Positions 48,197-60,699 of a stretch of DNA of 64,000 nucleotides are shown one piece after another. The stretch comes from Steromphala cineraria (Eukaryota; Mollusca; Gastropoda; Trochida; Trochidae). The notes under the pieces are model-generated. The model worked only from the letters and a program-made list of their open reading frames with translations, was not told the origin of the DNA and made no database searches. The DNA lies in the NCBI GenBank assembly GCA_916613615.1, contig OU744725.1:71735368-71799367 (forward strand), in the 5' to 3' direction. Every line of letters starts with the position of its first letter. Position 1 is the first letter of the stretch. The position numbers and the translations under genes are program-made.

Positions 48197-50901
48197 ATGA
48201 AGCTGACCATCGGGTGCTCCCTGCTGTGTGTGACTCTCCTAGTTCTGGTTCAGATGTCAGGTTCAGACGGAAGTTCAGACGCCAGTTCAGACCTCTACCT
48301 AAGCAGACAAAAGAGAGGCTTTTATGATGATCTCATCGATGCGCTAGTGACCAAGTTCAGCAAAACGGTCTCCAAAATCTTCGAGCTGGACCCTAAAGAC
48401 TTCGAGACCTTCATCAGATCCCTGGGAAGAATCTCCAAGACTCTGGCCAAGAACATCCTGAAGAAGTTTCTCGAGTTCAAAGATAAGAATTTCGATTTTG
48501 GTAACAAAGAAAACTTTGAAAGGGTCAGCGCAATGATGGACACACTGGACGAAGTTGATCAACGTCAGGAAACAAGTGGTACGTCAGAAACAGGAGTGCT
48601 TAATATTAGTATTTACCGAGCGAGAGCGAGGGATGTACTGATATCTATGCACGAATGTCGTAAACAAAGTATGTCATGGGCACGAATTTAATATTCTGTT
48701 TATTCTCGTTATCTACTCTATGGATTAGCCGTGGTCAGCCCAAATAGGACTCTGACGTCAAAGCATTGTGCATAATATGACGTCCCAATTAAAAGGTGAT
48801 TTTTAATGTGATTATAGTTATAATATGCCTTTTTGCGAGGAATTCAACTGACCTAAAGTTTTTCGTTTCAACAGAATATGGATTCTTTCTTTTATCGTTC
48901 AGATGAAAGACACTTTTTTTGACGTTTTAATGAAAGTAGCATCTAATAAGACCTAACGTATGAATTGCAGATCAAAAACATTTATTCAATATAAGTGTGT
49001 TGAGGTATTACTTCTAGTTGATTCTGATGCTGATGAGCCCAAGACTTCTCTGGTTGGTGATTCAAAGTAATATGAATTAAGACAATAGTACAGGTATTTA
49101 TTCAATATGAGTGTGTTGAATTCCATTATCAAGATGTATATTTCTATTGGAGACATTATACAATTATAGACTGGTCATGAGGTCAATACCTGCTTTTATA
49201 GACCCGAGGAAAACAATATTGACAGAGAACGAAGTCTCAATATTGTTTTCCTCGGGTCTATAAAAACAGGTATTGACCGAATTCACCAGTCTATAATTGT
49301 TTTATTATGTCGCGGTTAAAAAACGAAAAGGAAATAGAAAACTACAAGAATGAGCGGCATTTCGGCTCGATTGTTGGCGAGGACGGGTAAATGACGTCAT
49401 AACAATAGCATGACGTCATGAAACAACGTTTTGACGTCATCGGTTCAACTCAAGTCAATATCACTTTTGGTCGGACTCGGGGTCACGGGGGTCAAGTTAA
49501 TATCACTTTCTGTCGACTGTCACGTGACCGGTTCTCGACCAATCGGATTGCCGGAAAATTACGCTTGCATAATAAAAGTTAATATCACCGATCAATATAT
49601 TTACTTCTAGCTGATTCTGACGCCGATGAGCCCGATTCTACCCTGGTTGGTGATCTTCTGGGTGGTTTGCTGGCCCTCATCGTTGTTCTCATCATTGGTC
49701 TGGCAGTTACAGTGTGAGTAGAATCCATTATTTATCAGTGTTACATAATTTCTATCGGTTTGTTTTCATGCCATTTGGAAAAGTAGAAACCTCATCAGTA
49801 TATTCGAACATTACAGCATTTCTTACTGTGTTAGTCCTAGAAAAAAAACTAAGTTTTTTTATGGTGTCGGCCCAGCGTCAGTTTCAAAAACCTTCATCAA
49901 GCCTTTTTACCCAAGATGTTGACAACGGAAAAATGTAGTTCGGTGGACTGGGAACATACTGAAACGAAAACTTGTAAAATGTTATTTTGTTTTGTTTGTG
50001 TAAGACTTAACAGCTGCAGTGATAAAGTGATCCGAGGTGATATTCGTTTATTTCTTTCATTTTTATCAAATTCAATAATCAAAACAAAGTTTGAATTTTA
50101 AAAATCCGGATTATCGCATCATTTTTGCCTGTATGCAAAGACCAGAAACATTTTGTCTTTTGGCCTTATCCTTCCGTTTCGAATTGCAGGCTCTTTTGCA
50201 AGAGGAAGAAGTCAACAGGATCCCCTAACAACGAAGATTCACTCACACAGGTGAATAAACTACCAGATGTCCCTCCAAGACCATCAGTCAGGCCTCAGCG
50301 TCCAGTCCCTCCCCAGGGAAACGATGATGACTATCTCACCCTAGTTGAGTCGACCACACAGGTCAATAAACCGGCGGTCAGTTCACGACCATGTCCAGTC
50401 CCTGACGAGGGAAAAGAAGATGGCTACCTCACTCCCATGGAGACAACCACACAGGTCATTAAACAATCAAATGTTCCTTCACAACAGCGTCCATTCCATA
50501 CCCAGGGAAAAGAAGATAACTACCTAACACCGGTTGAGTCAACCACACAGAACAATGAACCACCAAATGTTCCCTCACCACAGCGTCCAGTCCATACCCA
50601 GGGAAAGGAGGATAACTACCTTACACCGGTTGAGACAACCACACAGGTCAATGAATCAAATGGCCCTCCTAGACCAGCGGTAAGGACACGAAAGGGTCCA
50701 GTCTCTGACCAAGATCCGGAGGATGCATACCTCACCCCAGGAGAAAGGTCATCGCCTAACGCTCCTCTAGTTTACGATAAGATAGAACAACAAGTGTACT
50801 TGGAGATTGAAAATCCTGCTGAATACACAGATCTTGATGTGTACGATACCATCGAAGAGGCAAAGACTGAAGAATACACAACACCTTACTCGACCAGTTG
50901 A
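48197..50901 (+). CDS. Predicted chimeric gene C1-B': secreted C domain joined to B' membrane helix and YLTP tail
   Basis: Exons are C1 48197-48578 (donor AAACAAGTG|GTACGT, phase 1), B' membrane exon 49611-49713 (acceptor TTACTTCTAG, phase 1 in, phase 2 out) and B' tail exon 50190-50901. Together they make 1197 nt, 398 residues, open throughout. Residues 1-127 are the C-family signal peptide, the RQKRG convertase site and the helical domain. About 139-162 is the membrane helix. The rest is a B-type tail with YLTL, four YLTP, YLEI, YTDL and YDTI all kept. C1 has no copy of its own GPI exon before the duplication junction, and B' has no ectodomain exons, so each fragment is the other's only local partner. 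If unspliced, C1 instead reads through to a stop at 48691 (164 residues). Splicing is predicted, not observed. Confidence 0.5.
49018..49070 (+). CDS. Unit 2 copy of the stop-containing partial membrane exon
   Basis: It follows acceptor TATTACTTCTAG and encodes IDSDADEPKTSLVGDSK then TAA at 49068. In the chimera it would end C1 as a soluble product. The frame and stop are kept in both units despite substitutions. Confidence 0.3.
49162..49299. repeat. Unit 2 copy of the intron palindrome
   Basis: CAATTATAGACTGGT at one end and ACCAGTCTATAATTG at the other, slightly longer than the unit 1 copy. The CRE triplet follows at 49392-49439. Confidence 0.9.
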
Positions 50902-53900
50902 AATGGCATTAAAAACAGATCACATTTTTATAATGGCTCAACTCAAATTGTATGATAATTCTATATATGCTTTGGCCGCTGTTGAAGTAGTAGAACTACA
51001 TAAGAAAAAATATCATCGTTCACCATGTGGTAGGAATATGTTTACGTAATGTATATGTAACCTTTGTTGGAATATTGTTGGAGTACGTGAACTTAAGCAT
51101 ATTATATGAAATTTATTCTCAATGCTAAAGCTCTGACACTTCTGTTGGACAGTTTCATGTTAACATTTATCAATAAATGAAAATTTGTAAATCCAAAAAT
51201 GAAATTTTTTATCGTGAAAAATAGAAAATAACTACAATGTAGCTCCATAGCTAGTTGCTGAAACAATAGCTTCCTCGACAGTGGGCGATATATATACAAC
51301 CCCTTTCTTAGTCCTTGTAAACAGAATTGCAATCGATGTAAACGTTTGTATAATAGTCTGTTCTGAATTGACTTGGGCTGTACACGATGCAAATTTTCAT
51401 CTTTTAAACTCCTTAAAATCAACAAAATCTTACTGCGCTACGGTAAAACAACTTATCTTCAAATATATGAATTAAAACAGTTCGACAGGTTCATACGAAG
51501 TTTGAAGCAAGGCTATGAACAAAATGTCCCTAACAGCACATCTCTTAGTCTAATATTTTGTATTCTGTTTTTATTAAAATTGTATTATTCCTAGAAATTA
51601 ATATATAGAACAAAAAGGAAGTAAGCAAGGTCTGCTATAAGCAAAATGACATTATTTCGTACGATCACTTTATGACTGATGAGTAGATAATAAATATTCG
51701 TATATATCAATAAATGGGAATATTGATAAGCTGGCATAGTTGATCTGGACACAAAACATTTTTTGCTAAACCAAACAAAATGCCATAGACACATTATTTC
51801 TTATAAACGTGAAAGGTTTTAAGTCTTATTTTCTTGTGATGTATTTAAAGTAAGTAAATCGTTAGTTAGCACATTAGCAAGATGTTTGTAATGAATATGC
51901 TCTGTAACTAGTTCATACTTCAATTCCTCAGACAACAATTGAACGTGTTTTGCCAAAAAGCAAGCCACTCTGTATCATCTACGAAACTTATAAACGTATG
52001 AATGTGAAGCAATCCGTGTGAATTCTGCCTACTTTTGCATTTACATCCAGGCATCATTTACATTAAAACTTCAACATTTTCCAAAATCATTCACTCCGGA
52101 AACATGAAGGCAACTTCACGCAACATGTTCATACACAATTCATGCATACACAACTCGGGCAACATTTGCATTTCAACCAGGGTTCTGATGGGTTTAAAAC
52201 CAACTGACACATATATGATTTTCCGTGGTTGAAACTTTGAGTTATTTAGTTCATTCAAGCATTTATTCCCCTAATCATCTATCTATTTCATTTATAACGT
52301 GGGATTTAAAGCGAATATAAATGAGGTTGTAGAATAATACATCAAGGAGAAAAGACGAGGTTTAGCAAGTCATCACAACACTCATTTACCTTGCAATAAC
52401 ATCCCCCTCTGTCTATAAATATGAACGTGGGTTGAGGAGAGTATAGTATAGTACTAGTGAATATGGTCATATCGCATGTCACACTGTGACGAAATATTAA
52501 TTTTATTCTGAACCTCCCAGTTCCGATAATCAAAGCTGTGTATAATGTCATATTTCCGCTCTGTAAGTGACACATCCGATATCTTCAGTATAAGTACTCG
52601 TACTCCCGAGTGACTTATAATCAGTGTGTCAGAGGGATCATCATCGAAGTCTCTTGTCTGCAGTCTGGTACATGTGAGTATACTTAACTTATCTACGACT
52701 ACTAGAGTATGCAGATGCATATCAAAAGTTTGGGCACCTACAGCTGTTTACTTCCAAACCATCTGGGAAACAATGTATATCAACATATGCAGTTTGGTTG
52801 AAAATTTTTGGATTTTGATTTTGCTTTGCCTATATGATTCTGTACGTCATTTATCTACATATATCATCTTTATTTGATAATGTGATCATCTATATGAGAT
52901 TTAAAAGAGAAAAGTTTTAATATTTTTAAAATAAATTTCATTGAGCTGACAAAGCTGGACAAAGGATAGATATGGCAATTAGACTATGCTAAGGTACATT
53001 GAATCGCTTCTGTGATTAACACACAACATCATAAATGTTCCATCTGCCATGTCATAATAATCTAAAGACCTCAGAATCATATCTGCACTAGAAATACCAA
53101 ATGCATGTCACCAAACTTTTGGGATGCAGCTGAAAACTCCATTGGACGGGAAGTCACTCAGCAGTTTTGTGATGTATTCTAGTTATCATGTACAAGTAGT
53201 TATGGAAATAGATTTCTTTCAAATCTTAAATCATGAATACTATTTATTATTTAATTTAAACTTTGATGGGACATAAACTGAGATACTTCATCAAAACCTC
53301 ATTTTGTCCAGTATTTTCAAATCATATTTGAAAGTTGGTTAAACTTTTAAAAGTTTGTTTTTCTTCTGATCGTGTTGTTATTTTGTATCTGAAAGACTGA
53401 AGATGCTACAGTGATACTCAACACAGAACGTTTTTCAATACTTACTTATTTATTACTTTAGTATGTCATAAGCCATTTGCATATATGGATTTTTTTATAC
53501 CTTTATATTGAACATTGTGGGTTTTTTTAAACATACGGACAAATTTAAATATATTTGAAACGGTCAGTGATAAAATGGTCAAAGCTATAAAATATCATTA
53601 TTAAAAATAGGATTTAGGACTTTCTGATTGAATTTATACATTGTGATAGTTGTTATTTGTGCAATTATTCTAGCGCTGTTAACTAGCATAACGTGCGTGT
53701 GTTTGTAACATAAAGACATATTTATTATGGTCATTATAGTGTTTGTATATTATTGAACTTAACAATTCTGTGGATATCCCTGACTAAGTGTACTTTTGCT
53801 GTATTTTGATTTCATTTGTCGAAGTAATTATATTGATTAAAATTAGCATAAGAAAACAAACAGCACATCAACCATCATACTTGAAATAATTAGTTAAGTT

Positions 53901-54147
53901 TTACATCGGCTACAAAGTTAAATAAATAACAGTGATATTAGTGTTTCCACAATATTGATTATGTCATGAAATAAAGACAATCCTTCCATCTTCCAAAATA
54001 AGAAAGTGTCATATCATTGGCTGATTATCTTGATTAAACTTGTTTGAAATAAATAAGACGACGAGAGATTCCTTGATGCAAATAAGTTGATGTAGCAATT
54101 AGATTGTAGCAAGTTCCTACTCTTCTCCAGCTCTTCAACCCACGACC

Positions 54148-54981
54148 ATGAAGCTGACCATCGGGTGCTCCCTGCTGTGTGTGACTCTCCTAGTTCTGGT
54201 TCAGATGTCAGGTTCAGACGGAAGTTCAGACGCCAGTTCAGACCTCTACCTAAGCAGACAAAAGAGAGGCTTTTATGATGATCTCATCGATGCGCTAGTG
54301 ACCAAGTTCAGCAAAACGGTCTCCAAAATCTTCGAGCTGGACCCTAAAGACTTCGAGACCTTCATCAGATCCCTGGGAAGAATCTCCAAGACTCTGGCCA
54401 AGAACATCCTGAAGAAGTTTCTCGAGTTCAAAGATAAGAATTTCGATTTTGGTAACAAAGAAAACTTTGAAAGGGTCAGCGCAATGATGGACACACTGGA
54501 CGAAGTTGATCAACGTCAGGAAACAAGTGGTACGTCAGAAACAGGAGTGCTTAATATTAGTATTTACCGAGCGAGAGCGAGGGATGTACTGATATCTATG
54601 CACGAATGTCGTAAACAAAGTATGTCATGGGCACGAATTTAATATTCTGTTTATTCTCGTTATCTACTCTATGGATTAGCCGTGGTCAGCCCAAATAGGA
54701 CTCTGACGTCAAAGCATTGTGCATAATATGACGTCCCAATTAAAAGGTGATTTTTAATGTGATTATAGTTATAATATGCCTTTTTGCGACAGATACCATT
54801 CATGATCGTCAATGTGTGTCATTACCATTTTGTAAAACCACTGCTCCATAAAATAACAGAAAGATGATATTTTTCAAATACTGCTATTATATTGTTCTAT
54901 CATGTTGCAGGAGCTTCCAGTCTGAGTTGGTCGACTGCTCTGTGTCTACCCTTGTTTGGAAAGATTGTTCATCTTTTGTGA
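54148..54981 (+). CDS. C2: complete small secreted precursor with GPI-type tail
   Basis: Exons are 54148-54529 and 54911-54981 (phase 1; donor CAAGTG|GTACGT, acceptor CATGTTGCAG); 150 residues, the same length as C3. Signal peptide at about 1-20 (LTIGCSLLCVTLLVLVQMSG), a Ser/Asp linker, RQKRG (about 37-41), then a cysteine-free domain rich in amphipathic helix (FYDDLIDALVTKFSKTVSKI and later LAKNILKKFLEF). The last exon gives GASSLSW and a hydrophobic end, aligning with GSGSLSC of C3. AATAAA lies at 55049. The first exon is identical at protein level to C1. Function unknown. The processing site and GPI-like end suggest a cell-surface or released peptide, which is inference. Confidence 0.75.
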
Positions 54982-55048
54982 GCTCGAGGCTTTCTGAGAA
55001 ACAAGCAACTTTATACGAACTGTTTATCATCTAATTATACATTTGTAC

Positions 55049-55054
55049 AATAAA
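55049..55054 (+). terminator. C2 polyadenylation signal
   Basis: AATAAA, 68 bp after the C2 stop. Confidence 0.65.
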
Positions 55055-55202
55055 ATGTCTGAAAACTTATACTTGGTCTGTGAAATCTTTCTTAAAACTA
55101 AAACGTACATCACATGATTCAGTTTTGTACCGAACTTAGCTCAATTGTGTGAGTTATCACTGAATTATCTTGTATTTTATATTTTGTTTAGACGTTACTT
55201 TT

Positions 55203-58200
55203 TTTTTTTTTTTTTTTTATTCCAGCAAGAGTATAGTACAGTTACATGAGCATGACAAAGTAAAAGTGGTTATTGCCACGACAGTCAGGTTATCAAAGGT
55301 TACATGGCTCTGGTGTACATTAAGAAGGCAAAGTAAATATACCTAGTTGCATTTAAAGGTATTTGAAAGTGGAGACCATTTATTTTCAAAGGCATTTAAA
55401 CGTTGGTTTTTACATACAATAAATTTGTCAATGGCATAGACTTGTTTGTAAGTTTTAATAGCTTTATCAAATGATAAGGCTTCACCTTTGAGGCTACTTA
55501 AGAAAATATACCTTTTGCTCAATAAAATAAGGTGATTGAGCAACTTATGTTGCGCATTAAAGCCAAAGAGAATAGTATTTGTATCCAGAGAAATGCCCCT
55601 TTTTATATGGGCATTAATGAACAGTTCCACTTTCAACCAAAAGTCTTTTACAAATTCACAATCTATAAAGACATGAAACAGGTTTTCTTTCTCAGAATTG
55701 CAAAAGGAACAAATATCATCATTAACAAGTTTCATGACTTTCAATTCTTTCTTGGTGTAAATAATACAATGCAGAAATTTAAATTGGAATTCTAACAGTT
55801 TGACATCCCTTGTTGAGCTTCTGTACTGGACAAAAATATCTTTCCAGTTATAAGATGACATATCAGTCTTTTAAGCCCATTTTTCACAAATTTTCGGATA
55901 GGAATGACATGTAATCAAGCGATCATAAAAGTATCTTTATCCCTTTTCTGACATAAGCAAGACTAAGACATTTTTATTGATAATCAAATTTGATTTAATA
56001 ATACAAGTTTGCTGATTGATATATTTCTTCCATAAAGCTGGAATAGAACAAAGCAACTTGTTGTTCTCAAGAAAAGTTCCTCGAATATTATATACCTTTT
56101 TTACTTCTTCAAAAGCCATTAACCCAGTTGAATTACAGATATCCTTGATACAGTGCAATCCTCTATCATACCAATTGTGGATGAAAAATGTTTTGTCTTT
56201 AAAGAAATGGTTAAACCATAAAGGTTGGGATAAAATATGATCAATATCATCATGAGAATAGTAATCAGATCTTAGATATTTAGACCATGCGTTCAAAACG
56301 CTTCTCCAATAGGGATTCGTACACACTTTTAATAAATCAATGTTAGCCCCAAATGTAAAAATTTTGTCTAAAGGGAAGTGGCTTGGATTCTTAAAGTTGA
56401 GGTTTTGTGCACACTTTCTTAAGTTGGATAGTTTCAAAGCCTGAATAAAAAAGTTAATATCTATCATTCTAAGACCCCCTTCCTCATATTTCCTAACCAT
56501 ATTGATTCGTTTAATCTTATCCCTTTTCCCATTCCATAAGAAGTTATAAAGTATCTTATTCAGGTCCTTAACAACATCTACAGGTGGGGTAGGTAGTGCA
56601 GAAAATATATGTACCAGAGTGGATAGAGCTAGGGATTTAATGACAGTTATTTTACCAATCAGCGTAAGTGGTCTGTGCTTCCAAGAAGCAAGAATTCTTT
56701 TTACGTTTTCAATTCTTTTTCTTTTATTGATTACCCAAAGGTCTTGAAGTTCTGCATTGAGGGTAATTCCAAGAATTTCAAAATTACCAGAGTGCCAGTC
56801 TAGGTATAGATCTTCACAAAGTTTAATCTTTTTACCAGCCATTGAGCCTATCCAGATAGCCTGAGTTTTTTCAATATTCATTTTGAGGCCTGACATTTTA
56901 TAAAAAGTATTTAAGGTTTCAATAGCCGCTTTTAGACTTGATTCAGATCCATCTAAAAAAAGTTGAGTGTCATCAGCGTACTGACCTAAGTCATGTACCT
57001 GTCCATTTAAAGTAATACCTTTAATTTCTTTGTTTTGTCTGATCATACTCCCAAGAATCTCAGCTACAAATAAGAAAAGGTAGGGGGATATAGGGTCTCC
57101 TTGTCGACAACCTCGTTCATTCATAAAAGAAGAAGACAGATGGCCATTCTGAATAACATATGAGGTAGCATTATTAGACAAAATTGAGATCCATTTTCGA
57201 AAATTAATTCCGAAACCAAATTTTTTAAGTACTAACATGATGAAATCTTTACAGTGTCAAAAGCCTTTTCGAAGTCTACAAGCAGTAACATCCCCAGTCT
57301 TTTTTGTTCCTTCAGTTTAAACATTATATCATACAGTAATCGGGTGTTATCACTGATGCATCTTCCTGGTATAAAGCCAGTTTGATTTTCATGAATAAGA
57401 GATGATACGGTTTTTTTAATCCTTATAGTAAGGACTGAGCTTATAATTTTATAAACTGAATTCAAGAGTGAAATAGGCCTCCAATTTTTTTAAAGTTTCC
57501 TATTCTTATTGGATTTAGGAATACAAGTAATCACACCTCTGTTCATTGTTATAGGCAACATGTTTTTTTCAAATACTGCCGTAATATACCTGAAAATCCA
57601 TTTCCTAAGTCCTTTCCAAAAAAATTTGAAAAAGTCAATTGGAAATCCATCCAAACCGGGGGATTTGTTATTTTTCATTGATTTAACTGCAGAGGCTATT
57701 TCTCTAAGATCTAATGGTTTTTCTAATTCCTCTATCATTTTTGTATCAAGAGATGGCACTGCAACATTATTCAAAATAGCTTGGGTATCTACCGATGTAA
57801 CATCACTAGATCTAAATAAGTTTTCATAAAATGTCTTTTGTTCTCTAATGATCTCCTTACCATCAAAAATTTCCTCTCCATTCTCTTTAATTAAAGAATT
57901 CATTAATTTATTGGTATAATGGCGATTTTCCAAATGACAAAAATAGTTGGTTGGCTTCTCACCTTCTTCATACCAAAGAGCTCTATTTCTAAAGTCACGA
58001 TCCCTGATTTGTTGTTGTTTAATTTCTCAGAAGATAAATCTGCAAGGAGATCCTCACTTACAGCTTGGAAATTATCTCTTATTTCATCTTCCCTTTCTTT
58101 GATTTTATTTTCTAGTTCAGCCGTATCAAGGTTCTTTTGCTTCTTATAATAGGTTGCATAAGAAATACTTTTGCCTCTGACATTCATGAGAAAGGTCTCT

Positions 58201-59220
58201 GAAAATAGTTGGTCACTTATAGTTAGTTCCAAATTTTGGTCTTCAATCTTTGACAGGTCTTCTGAACTTGAGACATTTTTAGCATATTCAAGCTTTGTTT
58301 CCGAAAGTGTTTTCTTAACAAGATCACTATATTCACTTGATCTCAGAAGAGATGTATTGAATTTCCAGTAACCTTTTCCCCTATTCCTACTTAAAGAGTT
58401 AGAAAGGGTAAGTGTAACAACTGAATGGTCCGACTTATAACCTGGAAGAATATCTGCTGAAAGTGTAAGATTTTCTATATCCTGGGAAATTAAGAAAAAG
58501 TCAAGACGTGCTTATTGTCTTGGGTTTTTTTTCCACCAAGTATATTTTCTATTTGTTGGATTAAGATCTCTCCAGATATCAACTAAGTCGTTATTTTCTA
58601 TTTCGTTGATAAGTTCTAGTCGTGCTTTCGGGTTATTTATATTTTTGTAGTTTTCAAGGTCAACTGCTGGGTTTAAGACCAGGTTCCAGTTCCCACAAAT
58701 TACTTAAGAGTTATTTTCAAAGTCATCTATGTCAGCAAATAAAGTTTTGTAAAAAGTGGGGTTGTCAGAATCGGGTCCATATAAATTTGCAAGAGTCAGT
58801 CTTATACCATCAATTGTTGCGTCAGCTATGATAAAATTTCCATTATTTTCTTTCTTAAATCTATTAATCTTAATTTCAATGTTATTATTAAAGAGAATGG
58901 CTACACCTCTAGCATTTGATTTAAAAGGAGCGATAATACTTGAGAGACCCCATTCATTTCTCATAGTAGATTCTAATTCTTGGGATATATGAATATCTTG
59001 AAGGCAAATCACTGAAAACTTTTTTTTCCTCCATATATTCATAATTTCTTTTCTTTCTGTTTTTCTGCTAGGCCTCTACAGTTAAGGGAGACTATCTTGA
59101 TATTATTATCATTATTTTTCTTACTCATGATCAACATATTTGAACCTAGTGAAATACATGTAACTACAGGTAAACAATGGTAAAAATTGTATGCTGGGTT
59201 TTAAGATATTATTATTATTA
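55203..59220 (-). mobile_element. L1/Tx1-like LINE, 5'-truncated, inactive
   Basis: The minus-strand element is bounded by the direct repeat AGACGTTACTTT (55190-55201 and 59221-59232), a target-site duplication. Its 3' poly(A) shows as about 20 T after 55200. The single ORF2-like region starts near 59128 (MSKKNN...VSLNCRGL). It runs through an AP-type endonuclease (58704-59042; VICLQDIH, ANLYGPDSD), reverse transcriptase (57933-55937; KNNKSPGLDG, GFIPGRCISDN, DFEKAFD, QGDPISPYLF, YADDTQLFLD) and a C-terminal part with a Cys/His-containing segment (55861-55343). At least five frame breaks or stops make it non-functional. No ORF1 was found, so it is probably 5'-truncated. Clade assignment rests on remembered motif style. 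Confidence 0.9.
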
Positions 59221-59232
59221 AGACGTTACTTT

Positions 59233-60224
59233 CTGTTGTTCATCATAAGTCGGAACAATCTCAATGTAATCAGACAGAGCCAAGCACTCGTGCCTAGATG
59301 CGTTTCTCATTTGAGTACTTCTCTAAAGGGCCGTATAAGTGCCTCGTCTATGACAATCCATCTTCTTTTATTTTTATTAATTGATATAAATATTCATCGG
59401 CCCGATATAACATCAAATCGTACCGATGGCTCTACAGCTTTGTCGCTGATTGAATTCAAAGGTCATCGGCCGTTATTGAGCAGATTTCAGATCGTAACCG
59501 AGATGATTTCATGAGACTGATATTTAAAAAACAATCATTATCACGTAATTGTATCTTAAACTTTCTCTTCCGAGATGAAAACTAATATTAGTAATGTTCC
59601 CGCTTTACTGCCATTTTAGAGACATTTAAAAGTACATAATATGCCCAATATACACAAATAAAGGATATTCCGACAGTTTATTACGAACATAATACATGTA
59701 TACAATGTGATATTGAAACGTAAGAATAGTAATTTGAAAATGATGGAAAATTTGGATTTGCCGATTTTATTTCGAAATATATAAAATATTACTATTACAG
59801 GACATCAAAGCAGATTGTAACATATAAAATATGTATAAAAACATCAAAATGCAGAGATTTCATTGCTTTTCAGCAGAATAACATAAAGTTTTCTCGGTAT
59901 TCCATAAGTCATGTCACAGTACGTCAAGGCTGTGTTCAGCGTAAGAATACATTTACACGTTCTACATGGACATTTCCCTCAAGTCAAAACTTTCATTATA
60001 TATTGTTTTACTTTAGTAAGAACGTAAATGACATGATATGTTATATACATCCAAAATTTATCTCACATTAATCTCAAAATGGCAAATATACCTTCCTGTT
60101 GTGACTATACAACCGTTACATCAATTAGCTTTTAAATTGTAATTTCTTGCAACAGTCGATATATCGTGATAAAATAACAAAAAACAATAAGTTTTTTCAA
60201 CGAACGAAATGGGTCTTTAGGGTT
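59233..60224. other. Interval without recognised gene
   Basis: AT-rich, with no coding signal or defined repeat. Confidence 0.55.
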
Positions 60225-60587
60225 TTAAAAGGGCAGTAGCACGTTTTTTGATAATTTTATATTTATATTTTTCTCTGATGAATTTACGTCAATGCTAAAT
60301 GTATTATTTTGACAGTGTCAAAAATCTCATAACACACACCAATTACTCATAGTCAGAGGACAAAGTATGAAGATTCACCTAAAATCCATTGGCGGCCATT
60401 TTATGTGAACACCTTAAATTCATTTTGAGGAAGAAAAAGGAATCGCATGGCTAAACTTTACGTTGTATATTTGAAATATTACTGCTCCATTTAGTTTAAA
60501 TACATTGTGTTTCAATTTGAACCATTGATTTTCATTTTCCTGACATCACCCTATATTCCCCCTAAAAACGTGGTACTGCCCCTTTAA
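60225..60587. mobile_element. TTAA-MITE copy 5
   Basis: TTAAAAGGGCAGTAGCACG to TACTGCCCCT-TTAA. Its right 50 bp plus flank are repeated at about 60620-60698, a ~78-bp local tandem duplication. Confidence 0.9.
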
Positions 60588-60699
60588 AGCATACGTGACC
60601 TAAAGTTCTATTTTAAGCATGACATCACCTTATATTCCCCCTAAAAACGTGCTACTGCCCCTTTAAAGCATACGTGACTTAATTTCTATTTTAAGCATT

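Larger units (their letters stand above)
42361..48837 (+). repeat. Tandem segmental duplication, unit 1
   Basis: 6477 bp, directly followed by unit 2 (48838-54789, 5952 bp). It holds the last two exons of gene B and the first coding exon of C (C1). The start AGGAATTC matches 48838. The junction reads TTTTTGCGA|GGAATTC and shares only GA with the two parent breakpoints, so there was no long homology. Most of the length difference is a 531-bp MITE present only here. Confidence 0.95.
48838..54789 (+). repeat. Tandem segmental duplication, unit 2
   Basis: It carries the B' membrane and tail exons and the complete first coding exon of C2. Unique sequence resumes at CAGATACC (54790). Divergence from unit 1 is uneven: about 2-3 % over the B tail, but only about three substitutions over the last 2.2 kb. 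Confidence 0.95.

Noticed and set aside
49611..50901. B' as an independent complete receptor gene
   Set aside because: Unit 2 contains only the membrane and tail exons. No signal peptide or ectodomain exon of B lies between 44.4 and 49.6 kb.
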